In this document: positions 44,561 through 53,045 of the stretch, piece by piece | Layout: every line of letters starts with the position of its first letter | Numbering within the stretch: position 1 is the stretch's first letter | Origin: Sinomicrobium kalidii | GTDB lineage: Bacteria; Bacteroidota; Bacteroidia; Flavobacteriales; Flavobacteriaceae | DNA: 64,000 nucleotides | Assembly: GCF_021183825.1 (NCBI RefSeq) | Contig: NZ_CP089211.1 | Coordinates: 3,459,501-3,523,500 of the forward strand | Direction: 5' to 3' | Program-made: the position numbers and the translations under genes | The notes under the pieces: model-generated | The model's input: the letters and a program-made list of their open reading frames with translations, nothing else | What the model was told of the DNA's origin: nothing | Databases searched by the model: none

Positions 44561-45826
44561 ATGCGATTTATTTTTGACAGGGATACATGGCAGGAAATTT
44601 TCGGATCGATCCGGAAAAACAAAATACGTACAATGATCACCGTTATCGGTGTGCTTTGGGGGATTTTTGTTTACATAGCATTGTCGGGTGCTACCAAAGG
44701 GCTGGACAACGGTTTCGAACGGGAGTTCCAGGGCATTGCCAACAATAGTATGTTTGTGTGGACACAGCGTACCAGCATGCCCTATCAGGGATTTAAAATC
44801 GGAAGGCCCATACAGCTTAAACTCGATGATGCAGAGGAACTGCAGAATAAACTGCCCGACATCCAGTTCATTGCCCCGCGAAATGTGATGGGGGTTTTCG
44901 GAGGCTCTCCGCCCCGGATTTCACGTGGTATGAAAACCGGGAACTATGCGGTTTTCGGGGATTATCCGGTTATAGACAAGATATTCAAGAAAAAAATATA
45001 CGAAGGAGGCCGTTTCCTGAATGAAATGGACATGCAGAGGGAAAGAAGGGTCTGCATTATCGGGGAAAGGGTGCGGAACGATTTATTTGATGTGGATGAA
45101 GACCCCGTGGGAGGTTATGTGAAGTTGAATAACGTATCTTTTCAGGTAGTGGGCGTGTACAAGAAATCGGAAAATATGGGGTTTGAAGGGGATAATTCCG
45201 TTTTGCTGCCCTATTCTACCTACCGGAAGATATTCAGTACAGGCGATAATGTAGGGTGGTTTGCCATTGCGGCATATGATGAGGTCGATATTGTAGCGCT
45301 CGAAAAAGACGTAAAACGCCTGTTAAAACGAAGGCACAAAGTACACCCTGAAGACGAAAGGGCATTCGGGTCCTTTAATCTGGGGGAAGCTTTTGCAAAA
45401 ATGTTTGGTTTTGCCAAAGGATTGAACTTCTTGTCGCTATTCGTAGGGTTTGCTACCATTATTGCCGGGGTGATAGCCATCGGTAATATACTGCTCATCT
45501 CCGTAAAGGAACGGACCCGGGAACTGGGGGTGAGGCGGGCTCTCGGGGCCACACCGGCGGAAGTGCGGGGACAGATTTTACTGGAATCCGTATTTCTCAC
45601 TTTGGTAGCGGGTATTCTCGGAATCATACTGGGAGCTTTTGTACTGGCTATTATTAATACCCTGACCCAGGGAAGCAGTGGCTTTCCCTATACCAACCCT
45701 ACGGTGCCTATACCTTATATTTTTACGGCCCTGTTCATTATGGTCGTTCTGGGGACCCTTATAGGATTGATACCTGCGCAAAGAGCAGTGAGTATAAAAC
45801 CAATCGATGCCCTGCGCGAGGAATAG
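44561..45826 (+). CDS. MacB/FtsX-like ABC permease 2
   Basis: 421 residues, the same architecture as permease 1: N-terminal helix (about 22-42), periplasmic MacB_PCD domain, then three FtsX helices with SVKERTRELGVRRALGATPAE and the ending AVSIKPIDALREE. The two permeases begin alike (F.RD.WQEIF..I.KNK.RT), showing a duplication. It is followed by a REP-like repeat (45849-45916) before the adaptor gene, which might reduce read-through. Confidence 0.93.
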   Translation: MRFIFDRDTWQEIFGSIRKNKIRTMITVIGVLWGIFVYIALSGATKGLDNGFEREFQGIANNSMFVWTQRTSMPYQGFKIGRPIQLKLDDAEELQNKLPDIQFIAPRNVMGVFGGSPPRISRGMKTGNYAVFGDYPVIDKIFKKKIYEGGRFLNEMDMQRERRVCIIGERVRNDLFDVDEDPVGGYVKLNNVSFQVVGVYKKSENMGFEGDNSVLLPYSTYRKIFSTGDNVGWFAIAAYDEVDIVALEKDVKRLLKRRHKVHPEDERAFGSFNLGEAFAKMFGFAKGLNFLSLFVGFATIIAGVIAIGNILLISVKERTRELGVRRALGATPAEVRGQILLESVFLTLVAGILGIILGAFVLAIINTLTQGSSGFPYTNPTVPIPYIFTALFIMVVLGTLIGLIPAQRAVSIKPIDALREE

Positions 45827-45848
45827 GCAAGGCCTGTTCCTTCTCGTA

Positions 45849-45916
45849 GAGATACACGGCTGTGCATCTCAAACGTGAAAGGAATTACCAGAAAAACAGA
45901 CGGAATGTGTATCTCA
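45849..45916. repeat. REP-like palindromic repeat, copy 2
   Basis: A near-palindrome of 22 bp (45849-45870, GAGATACACGG with a matching arm) is followed by AACGTGAAAGGA and, after a longer spacer, a third arm copy GGAATGTGTATCTCA (45902-45916). Same layout and spacer words as copy 1 at 32614-32662, but with transitions (C to T) that have weakened the palindrome. It lies inside the export operon. Confidence 0.65.
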
Positions 45917-45953
45917 GACTAAAAAAATTAAATAACCAAATTAGTAACCATAG

Positions 45954-47081
45954 ATGAAAATTTTAAAGTACATAGGAATAGCTGTCCTTATCATAGCAGC
46001 ATTGTTTGCGGCCGCGTATTTTATAAAATCCAACAGTAAGTCGCCCATAACTTATGAAAGTGAATCGCCGTTCATAACCAGTATAGAAGAAAAGAGCGTG
46101 GCAACAGGAAAGGTGATACCGGAGGACGAAGTGGCCATTAAACCACAGATATCCGGGATTATCAGTGAAATCGCGGTGGAAGAAGGCGAAAAACTGGAAG
46201 CAGGGGATCTTATTGCAAAGATAAAAGTAGTCCCAAATGAGCAAACACTGAATACTGCCAGGGGAAGGCTGAGCAATGCCAGGATTTCCCTTAACAATGC
46301 CGAAATAGAGTACAACAGGAATAAGGTACTGTTCGAAAAAGGGGTGATATCTTCCCAGGAGTTTAACAATATAGAACTCACCTACGACCAGGCCAAACAG
46401 GAGCTCGCCAATGCCCAGAGCGACCTTCAGATCATTCGTCAGGGGTCTGCCGGCGGGTCTACAAGTGCCAATACCAATGTAAAAGCCACTATATCAGGGA
46501 CCGTACTGGAGATCCCAGTAAAAATAGGAGACCAGGTAATTCAGAGTAATAACTTTAACGACGGTACTACCATAGCCAGTGTAGCAGATTTGTCTAAAAT
46601 GATATTCGAAGGTATGGTAGATGAGGCGGAAGTGGGGAAACTAAAAGCAGATTCACCTCTTAAGATCAGTTTCGGAGCGATACCCGACAAGGAATTTGAA
46701 GGTAAGCTGAAATTTGTTGCCCCCAAATGGAACGAGGAGGAAGAAACCACTTCCGGGGTAGTACAATTTAAGATCGAAGCCGATGTTTTTATGGAAGAAG
46801 GCTATTTCATCAGGGCCGGGTATAGTGCCAATGCATCATTGGTACTGGAAAAGAAAGACAGCGTCCTGGCCATCAAGGAAGCCCTGTTACAATTCGATCG
46901 CGAAACCGAACAACCGTATGTGGAGGTGGAAGTCGGCGATCAGGAATTCGAAAGAAGGGACGTGGAGACCGGGATTTCGGACGGGATCAATGTAGAAATC
47001 GTCTCCGGGCTGACTGAAAGCGATAAGGTAAAAGTGTGGAACAAAACCGAACCCGTAAAAAGGGAAACGGCAAGTGATTAA
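45954..47081 (+). CDS. HlyD/MacA-like periplasmic adaptor
   Basis: 375 residues: an N-terminal membrane anchor (about 5-25), a barrel-sandwich (lipoyl-like) domain split by a coiled-coil hairpin (about 95-160; LSNARISLNNAEIEYNRNKVLFEKGV, in parts), then a beta-barrel and membrane-proximal domain with SVLAIKEALLQF. It links the two inner-membrane permeases with the TolC-like channel. A 262-bp gap with an inverted repeat separates it from the tolC gene. Confidence 0.93.
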   Translation: MKILKYIGIAVLIIAALFAAAYFIKSNSKSPITYESESPFITSIEEKSVATGKVIPEDEVAIKPQISGIISEIAVEEGEKLEAGDLIAKIKVVPNEQTLNTARGRLSNARISLNNAEIEYNRNKVLFEKGVISSQEFNNIELTYDQAKQELANAQSDLQIIRQGSAGGSTSANTNVKATISGTVLEIPVKIGDQVIQSNNFNDGTTIASVADLSKMIFEGMVDEAEVGKLKADSPLKISFGAIPDKEFEGKLKFVAPKWNEEEETTSGVVQFKIEADVFMEEGYFIRAGYSANASLVLEKKDSVLAIKEALLQFDRETEQPYVEVEVGDQEFERRDVETGISDGINVEIVSGLTESDKVKVWNKTEPVKRETASD

Positions 47082-47111
47082 TGAGATAAAAAGTTCGCAC
47101 AGCACAACTAC

Positions 47112-47150
47112 AACCTGCCTCTTTTTCTCAATTTATACAAAGAGCAGGTT
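47112..47150. repeat. Inverted repeat between adaptor and TolC genes
   Basis: AACCTGCCTCTTT (47112-47124) faces AAAGAGCAGGTT (47139-47150), a 12-bp stem with one bulged C and a 14-nt loop. No T-run follows, so it is not a standard terminator; it may process or stabilise the operon mRNA or partly separate tolC from the upstream genes. The rest of the gap to 47343 shows no gene. Confidence 0.5.
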
Positions 47151-47343
47151 ACAGGATTACCAAAAATAATGTAAATTCGTGCCGCACCCGTGCGAAAGCC
47201 GTCAAAATACCTTTCGGATTGCAATTTCCGATCGGGAAAAACGGGGAGAGGTTCCCGGGACTTAAACAGATAAAAGACCGAACCCCAAAACCGGCGTCGT
47301 AGGGCAGGCGCCTCAGCAAAACCAGAAAAAACAATTAACCCTT

Positions 47344-48765
47344 ATGAAAACAAGAATAATACTGCTCACATTTTTCTTAACTGCGTGTTTTGCATATTCC
47401 CAACCCAAAAAATGGACGCTGAAGGCTTGTATAGACTATGCCATAAAACACAATATAAATGTACAGCAGTCCGAATTGGATACAAAGGATGCAAAAATCG
47501 ATAAATCGGATGCAATAGGTAATTTTCTTCCGGCATTGAACGTAGGGGCGTCACATTCCTGGAACATCGGTCTCAACCAGAATATTACCACAGGTTTGCT
47601 GGAAAACCAGACCACACAGTTTACATCTTTTCAGGGGACCGTACGGGTAGATGTTTTTAAAGGGTTACAGAATGTCAACACACTCCGTAGGGCCAACCTC
47701 AGCATTCTTGCCAACCGTTATAAGCTTGAGGATATGAAAGACGATATATCCCTGTCTGTGGCCAATGGTTATCTGCAGATACTCTTCAGCCGGGAAAACC
47801 TGGAAGTGGCAAAAGCCCAGTATGCCGTTACGGAACAGGACCTTAAAAAGACAAGGGAACTGGTAGAGTCCGGTGTGGTGCCGAAAGGCGACCTCCTGGA
47901 GATCGAAGCTACGGCAGCCAATCAGGAGCAACAGATCGTCAATGCCGAAAACGAACTGCGGTTGTCCAGGATCGCCCTGGCGCAATTACTGCTCATCGAC
48001 GATTATGAAAATTTTGATGTGGCAGATGAAGATTTTATGCTGCCCGAATCCGGTATACTCGATCATTCCCCCAAGAATATTTACCGGAAAGCACTTACTT
48101 TCCGGAATGATATTAAATTTTCGAAAACCAATGTAGAGCTGGCCGAAAAAGACCTCGATATAGCGAAAGGTGCATTACTGCCTACCCTGTCTGCATTTTA
48201 CGGCTATGATACCAGGATATCCTATCAGGACAGGGCAGTAGGCACGGGAGATTTTGAATTGGTGCCGATTGGTGTGGTTCCCTCAACCCAGGAAGAAGTG
48301 GTTACTCCACGTGAACTCACAGAGATTAGTGGTCCACAGCCTTTCTTTGATCAATGGACAACCAACGACGGACATTCTTACGGGCTTCAGCTCAATATCC
48401 CTATTCTCAACGGTTTCTCAGCTAAAAACAATGTTAAAAGGAGTGAGGTAAACCTCGAAAGGACCAAGAACCAGCTCGAACAGGACAAACTGGATCTGGA
48501 CAATGCGATACACCAGGCCTGGAATGATACCCGCGCAGCTTATAAGAGTTATGAAGCGGCCGGGAAAGCATTAGAAGCGAGGAAGGAAGCCCATAATTAC
48601 GCCAGGGAACGGTATAATGTGGGGCTGATGAGCAGTTTTGACTTTGCCCAGGCACAGGCTAGGGTGGATAATGCCGAAGCAGAATTCGTAAGGACCAAAT
48701 ACGATTATATTTTTAAGCTGAAAGTGCTGGAATTCTATTTTGGAATCCCCCTGGATGAGCTGTAA
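47344..48765 (+). CDS. TolC-family outer membrane efflux protein
   Basis: 473 residues with a signal peptide (1-19, ending AYSQ). Two OEP repeats are visible: WTLKACIDYAIKHNINVQQSELD begins the first and the long coiled coils (VAKAQYAVTEQDLKKTRELVE; NQLEQDKLDLDNAIHQAW, in parts) form the periplasmic tunnel. It should be the outer-membrane channel of the exporter encoded immediately upstream. The protein ends LEFYFGIPLDEL. An inverted repeat follows before tsaB. Confidence 0.94.
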   Translation: MKTRIILLTFFLTACFAYSQPKKWTLKACIDYAIKHNINVQQSELDTKDAKIDKSDAIGNFLPALNVGASHSWNIGLNQNITTGLLENQTTQFTSFQGTVRVDVFKGLQNVNTLRRANLSILANRYKLEDMKDDISLSVANGYLQILFSRENLEVAKAQYAVTEQDLKKTRELVESGVVPKGDLLEIEATAANQEQQIVNAENELRLSRIALAQLLLIDDYENFDVADEDFMLPESGILDHSPKNIYRKALTFRNDIKFSKTNVELAEKDLDIAKGALLPTLSAFYGYDTRISYQDRAVGTGDFELVPIGVVPSTQEEVVTPRELTEISGPQPFFDQWTTNDGHSYGLQLNIPILNGFSAKNNVKRSEVNLERTKNQLEQDKLDLDNAIHQAWNDTRAAYKSYEAAGKALEARKEAHNYARERYNVGLMSSFDFAQAQARVDNAEAEFVRTKYDYIFKLKVLEFYFGIPLDEL

Positions 48766-48822
48766 GATTTCCGATTTACATTTGAAGGCATTAGATTTGT
48801 CCTGAATTTTAAATCGTAAATC
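48766..48822. repeat. Inverted repeat between tolC and tsaB
   Basis: GATTTCCGATTTA (48766-48778) and TAAATCGTAAATC (48810-48822) pair at 12 of 13 positions around a 31-nt loop. It starts right after the tolC stop and ends 3 bp before the TTG start of tsaB. AT-rich and without a T-run, so a weak terminator at best. Confidence 0.5.
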
Positions 48823-48825
48823 CCA

Positions 48826-49509
48826 TTGGCTGTCATTCTCAATATTGAAACTTCAACGACCAACTGTTCGGTGTGCCTGGCAAAAGACGGCGTACCACTG
48901 ACCGTGAAAGAACAGGATGATGTTAACTATTCCCATTCGGAGAACCTGCATGTTTTTATCCGTGATGTCATGGAAAAGGCGTCTCTGAAATTACAGGATA
49001 TAGATGCCGTAGCCGTAAGTAAGGGGCCGGGCTCCTATACCGGACTTCGTATAGGGGTGTCTACTGCAAAAGGGCTTTGTTACGCGCTGGATAAACCGCT
49101 TGTTGCCGTGCCTACTCTTCAGGTACTGGCTTCAAAGTACAATATTGGCAACGGGGTTATCTTGCCTTTGCTCGACGCCAGGCGAATGGAGGTGTATTCC
49201 GCTGTTTTCGACAAGGACTATGAGCCGTTGCGGGAAACCAGGGCCGAAATTGTTACCGAAGCCTCCTTCCATGAATGGCTGGATAGGGGCAAGGTGTATT
49301 TTACGGGGAACGGGGCGGAAAAGTGTAAAGCGGTGATATTACATTCCAATGCGATATTTCCGGAAAAGACAGAAGCGCCATCCGCTTCGGAGATGGCCTT
49401 ACTGGCAGAAAAAAAGTTCAAAACAGACGATTTTGAGGATGTCGCCTATTTTGAACCTTATTATCTGAAGGACTTTGTAGTTACAAAGAAAAAGAAGAAA
49501 ACGCCTTAG
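48826..49509 (+). CDS. tsaB: tRNA threonylcarbamoyladenosine biosynthesis protein TsaB
   Basis: 227 residues from a TTG start. It has the ASKHA-fold phosphate loop (ILNIETSTTNCSVCLAKDG) and the GPGSYTGLRIGVSTAKGL segment that mark TsaB, the non-catalytic partner of TsaD in making t6A37 of tRNAs. No ATG gives a complete N-terminus, and the family start (MA.ILNIET) aligns exactly with this TTG. The stop overlaps the end of the convergent mechanosensitive channel gene by 4 bp. Confidence 0.93.
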   Translation: MAVILNIETSTTNCSVCLAKDGVPLTVKEQDDVNYSHSENLHVFIRDVMEKASLKLQDIDAVAVSKGPGSYTGLRIGVSTAKGLCYALDKPLVAVPTLQVLASKYNIGNGVILPLLDARRMEVYSAVFDKDYEPLRETRAEIVTEASFHEWLDRGKVYFTGNGAEKCKAVILHSNAIFPEKTEAPSASEMALLAEKKFKTDDFEDVAYFEPYYLKDFVVTKKKKKTP

Positions 49510-50330
49510 GCATCGGCTTCTTTATTGTGATTGTATATGTGAATATCCCTTTGAGGGAACGGGATACCGATGCCCTCGTCATCAAATGCTTTTTTGATGT
49601 TTTCCTGCATGTAAAAGTGTACACTCCAGAAATCTTCGGTTTTACACCACGGGCGCACGGCAAAATTTACCGAACTGTCACCGAGTTCCGAAATAAGAAT
49701 ATCTACAGGCTTATCGTGGTCGATGTGAGGACATTTGTCCGCTACCTTTTTGATGACTTCCCGCGCCTTGTCTATATCGTCGGGATAACCTATACCAAAG
49801 GTCATGGGAACTTTGCGTACGGGATTGGCCGTAAGGTTTTCCAGCGGGCCACTGGTGATCGTCCCGTTGGGTATAATAATAACCCTGTTGTCGAGCGTAG
49901 TAAGGATGGTGGTAAATATCTGTATTTCCTTTACCGTTCCGGAATACCCCTGTGTAACAATAAAATCCCCTACCTTGAAAGGTTTAAAGAACAGGATCAG
50001 AATGCCTGCAGCCATATGGCTCAGGTTGCCCTGCAAGGCCATCCCCACAGCAAAGGCCAGTGCACCGAATATGGCCACAAAAGAAGTGACCTCCAGACCA
50101 AATAGTGCGGCGGCACTCAGCAGGACCAATACTTTAATAAGAATCAGCACCATAGAGGTCAAGAAGGGGATCAGGGACGGGTCTGCATTTCGCTTTTCCA
50201 GTTGTTTCCGCACGGAATTGGCGAGTACCCTGGCTATCCAGAAACCGATAATGAGAGTAACAATCGCACCCAGTATTTTTGGTGCATAGGCAATGAGCAT
50301 AGAAACGCCTTCGTCGATGTAATTTTCCAT
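49506..50330 (-). CDS. Small-conductance mechanosensitive channel (MscS family)
   Basis: 274 residues, the size of Escherichia coli MscS. Three N-terminal helices (about 18-38, 58-80, 85-110) with the pore-lining segment FGALAFAVGMALQGNLSHMAAGILILFFKPFKVGDFI (in parts; the small-residue pattern Ala/Gly), then the beta domain and alpha/beta C-terminus ending near GIPFPQRDIHIY. It releases solutes on osmotic downshock. Confidence 0.95.
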   Translation of the reverse strand: MENYIDEGVSMLIAYAPKILGAIVTLIIGFWIARVLANSVRKQLEKRNADPSLIPFLTSMVLILIKVLVLLSAAALFGLEVTSFVAIFGALAFAVGMALQGNLSHMAAGILILFFKPFKVGDFIVTQGYSGTVKEIQIFTTILTTLDNRVIIIPNGTITSGPLENLTANPVRKVPMTFGIGYPDDIDKAREVIKKVADKCPHIDHDKPVDILISELGDSSVNFAVRPWCKTEDFWSVHFYMQENIKKAFDDEGIGIPFPQRDIHIYNHNKEADA

Positions 50331-50397
50331 AGTGTAATAATGTATTTAAGGGTTTTGTTTCTTGTTATGTTGGGGATTTATGTCTTAATTTATATTG

Positions 50398-52455
50398 TTA
50401 TTGCCGTTTTTTCCCTTTATCGGTTGTTTTCAACTGGGGTAAGACGTCGTCGACCTTTTCTGTGGGCAGGTTGCAGGAAAAATCTACACAAACATAAATA
50501 AGTGTTTTGTTATCTACAAATCTGTTTTTCAGCAACGGCAGATCAGAAACTTCTTCCGATCCGGTAATAAGCTTATTAGGAAGGTAATAGCGGTTGAGCT
50601 CCGTTGTTTTTTTTAAAGCATCTTTTCCTGATATGGCCACTTCGTAATAACCATGTGTATACAGTAGCATAAGATCCAGCCAGTTGGAATGAAATGAAGG
50701 ATATTCCTGTGTGAGCGGGATCATGTTACGGAGCATTTGTTCCGCTGTTGTCGAATATTGTTTGTTATTGAAGTGATGTGACAATACAAAAAGATTCCCG
50801 GCCATGATGGAATTGGAGGCGGGGATCACATTGTCCGATCTTTCAATACTCCGGGCAATCAGCGCATCATCCGTATCGGAGGTAAAGAAAAACATCTTGC
50901 TTTCCTCCGAATAAAAATGTTCAAAACTGTAATCAGCGAGCCTTCGGGCCATTTGCAGCCAGTGTTCGCTGAGGGTAACTTCATGCAGTGCCAGAAATAC
51001 ATCTATAACCGTGGCATAATCTTCCAGGTAGGCGTTAATGTTGCTTTTTCCGTTTTTATAATTGCGGTACAGTCCGCCGTCGGGGCGTAACTGTTTTTCT
51101 TCAATAAACCGGGCATTTTTCAATGCAATGGCCAGAAAAGAAGGCTCGCCGAACACTTTATACGCATCGATATAACCTTTTAACATCAGGGCATTCCAGG
51201 AGGTGAGTATTTTGTCGTCCAAGCCGGGGCGGGGCCTCAGGTTTCGCGCTGTTAAGAGCAAAGCCTTCCAGGAAGCGACCTTTTGTGAAAGTTCCGTTGC
51301 GGTAATTCCGTGTTTGTCGGCAATATCCCGGTCTGTTTCCTTTCGTATCAATACATAATCTTCCCCTTCCCACAGGCCATAACTGTTAATATTGTAGTAG
51401 TCGCGGAACAGGGGGAAGTCGTTTTTCAGCAATCGTTGCAGTTCGGGTTTACGCCAGGTATAGAAAGCCCCTTCTTTCATTTCACCCTTTTCGTTTTTGC
51501 TGTCGGCATCAAGGGAAGAATAAAATGCCCCCTCTTCACTCATTAGTTCCCGCTCCGTAAAGGCCAGGGTTTCATAGACTACATTTTTGTATAATGTTTT
51601 CCCCGTAGCTGCGTAGGCATTGGCATAGAGGCTCACCAACTGGCCGTTGTCGTAAAGCATTTTTTCAAAATGGGGGACGTGCCATCTGGCATCTACGGAA
51701 TAACGGGAAAAACCACCGCCAACATGATCGTAAACACCACCGTGGGCCATTTTGGTGAGGGATCGGTTTACATAATCCGTGATTTCATCATCTCCGTTCC
51801 GAAAGGCGTAATGCAACAGAAAGAGGAAGTTGACGGGCATCATGAATTTAGGTGCCCGGTTTGGTCCGCCGTAGGTCGTGTCAAAGCTTGTTTTCCATTG
51901 CAAAACGGCATTCCGTACCTGTTCGGCAGAGAACGGGGACTTGTCAGTGTCGGGGATAACGGTTTCCAGGTGTTGCAGGCCTTTTTCCATATTGTCTGCA
52001 TATTCCCGGAGTTTTTCAGGCTGTTGTTCGTAGAGTTTCCGGATTTGTACAAGGGCAGTAGTCCACCGGTCTTTTGGAAAATAGGTGCCTCCCCATACGG
52101 GCCTGCCATCGGGCAGGGCTACGACATTTAACGGCCATCCGCCCTGTCCGGTCATCAGTTGTACGGCATTCATGTAGACCTGGTCTACGTCCGGTCTTTC
52201 TTCGCGGTCTACTTTTATGTTGATAAAGCCTTCGTTCATTACAGCGGCTACCTCCGGGCTTTCGAAACTTTCTTTTTCCATGACATGACACCAGTGACAG
52301 GCGGCATACCCCACACTTATTATCAGCAGTTTGCCGGTCCTGTCGGCCTCCCGGAGAATATCCGGGTGCCAGGCTTTCCAGTTCACCGGATTATGTGCGT
52401 GTTGCAACAGGTATGGGCTGGTTTCACGGATCAAATCGTTGGTTTGTTGTGACAT
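50398..52455 (-). CDS. DUF255 / YyaL-like thioredoxin-domain protein
   Basis: 685 residues. An N-terminal thioredoxin-like domain (about 1-165) with GYAACHWCHVMEKESF, a CxxC motif, is followed by an alpha/alpha-toroid glycosidase-like region (about 200-650). The family (YyaL, spermatogenesis-associated protein 20) is widespread but has no proven reaction. The frame is open 28 residues further upstream, but that part (to 52539) is poor; the ATG at 52455 gives MSQQTNDLIRETSPYLLQHA, the family start. A promoter lies about 80 bp before it. Confidence 0.92.
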   Translation of the reverse strand: MSQQTNDLIRETSPYLLQHAHNPVNWKAWHPDILREADRTGKLLIISVGYAACHWCHVMEKESFESPEVAAVMNEGFINIKVDREERPDVDQVYMNAVQLMTGQGGWPLNVVALPDGRPVWGGTYFPKDRWTTALVQIRKLYEQQPEKLREYADNMEKGLQHLETVIPDTDKSPFSAEQVRNAVLQWKTSFDTTYGGPNRAPKFMMPVNFLFLLHYAFRNGDDEITDYVNRSLTKMAHGGVYDHVGGGFSRYSVDARWHVPHFEKMLYDNGQLVSLYANAYAATGKTLYKNVVYETLAFTERELMSEEGAFYSSLDADSKNEKGEMKEGAFYTWRKPELQRLLKNDFPLFRDYYNINSYGLWEGEDYVLIRKETDRDIADKHGITATELSQKVASWKALLLTARNLRPRPGLDDKILTSWNALMLKGYIDAYKVFGEPSFLAIALKNARFIEEKQLRPDGGLYRNYKNGKSNINAYLEDYATVIDVFLALHEVTLSEHWLQMARRLADYSFEHFYSEESKMFFFTSDTDDALIARSIERSDNVIPASNSIMAGNLFVLSHHFNNKQYSTTAEQMLRNMIPLTQEYPSFHSNWLDLMLLYTHGYYEVAISGKDALKKTTELNRYYLPNKLITGSEEVSDLPLLKNRFVDNKTLIYVCVDFSCNLPTEKVDDVLPQLKTTDKGKKRQ

Positions 52456-52536
52456 TTCAACTGTATTGTTTTTGTTATGGCATGGCAAAAGAACATGAAG
52501 ACATAAAAAGAAAACATCAAGGGTACAGGCTTTGTT

Positions 52537-52564
52537 CAAAGGTATAATAAAAAAGGCGCTTCAA
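52537..52564 (-). promoter_or_regulatory. Promoter of the DUF255 gene
   Basis: Minus-strand TACCTTTG (52544-52537) with TTG 17 bp upstream (52564-52562). The promoter overlaps the dodecin terminator, whose palindrome supplies the TTG box. It also lies inside the longer open frame, supporting the start at 52455. Confidence 0.6.
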
Positions 52565-52580
52565 GAATTCTTGAAACGCC
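52549..52580 (-). terminator. Terminator of the dodecin gene
   Basis: GGCG, a perfect 16-bp palindrome TTCAAGAATTCTTGAA and CGCC (52555-52580, one mismatched pair) form a long hairpin followed in the minus direction by six T. It lies 80 bp after the dodecin stop. Confidence 0.85.
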
Positions 52581-52660
52581 CGTAACAACTCAAACACTTA
52601 AAAATAAACTTGTGAATTTATAACAAAAGGGCAGAAAAGGGGTAATATACGGAGTGTCAG

Positions 52661-52861
52661 CTACTGCACTTCGAAAGTGATTTTTACATTTACCCGGTAT
52701 TCCGCTACCTGGTCGCCGTTTACCATTGCACTTTGGTCCTGTACATAAACGGACTTTATATTTTTTACAGTCCTGGCAGCTTGTTTCACTGCTTTCTGTG
52801 TGGCGTCTTCCCAGCTTTCGGGAGAGTTTGCCATTAATTCAATTACCTTTAAAACAGCCAT
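52661..52861 (-). CDS. Dodecin, flavin-binding protein
   Basis: 66 residues, exact family length. The sequence MAVLKVIELMANSPESWEDA and the strand VAEYRVNVKITFEVQ are typical of dodecins, which form dodecameric spheres that store riboflavin or FMN. The flavin-stacking Trp is in SWEDA and the Gln in KSVYVQDQSA. It is a single-gene unit ended by a strong terminator. Confidence 0.95.
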   Translation of the reverse strand: MAVLKVIELMANSPESWEDATQKAVKQAARTVKNIKSVYVQDQSAMVNGDQVAEYRVNVKITFEVQ

Positions 52862-52990
52862 ATCGTTTAGTTTTTATAAGTACTTAATAGTCATAAATAT
52901 AAGGAATTTAACTACATTAATAAAATAAATTTGCTTAAATTGTAGATTAAGAAACCGTTATAAACGTCCACATAATATTTTGGTAACATT

Positions 52991-53000
52991 AAGTTAACTT
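52991..53000. promoter_or_regulatory. Possible operator upstream of the phosphate transporter
   Basis: A perfect 10-bp palindrome AAGTTAACTT with a related half-site (ATTAAGTTGAC) 20 bp further on, in the 184-bp gap between dodecin and the transporter. A TAAATTTG element (52926-52933) upstream may be the promoter. The role of the palindrome is speculative. Confidence 0.3.
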
Positions 53001-53045
53001 TATTTTAATTAAGTTGACGGACTTTTGCGTCAGTAAAAAATACGT

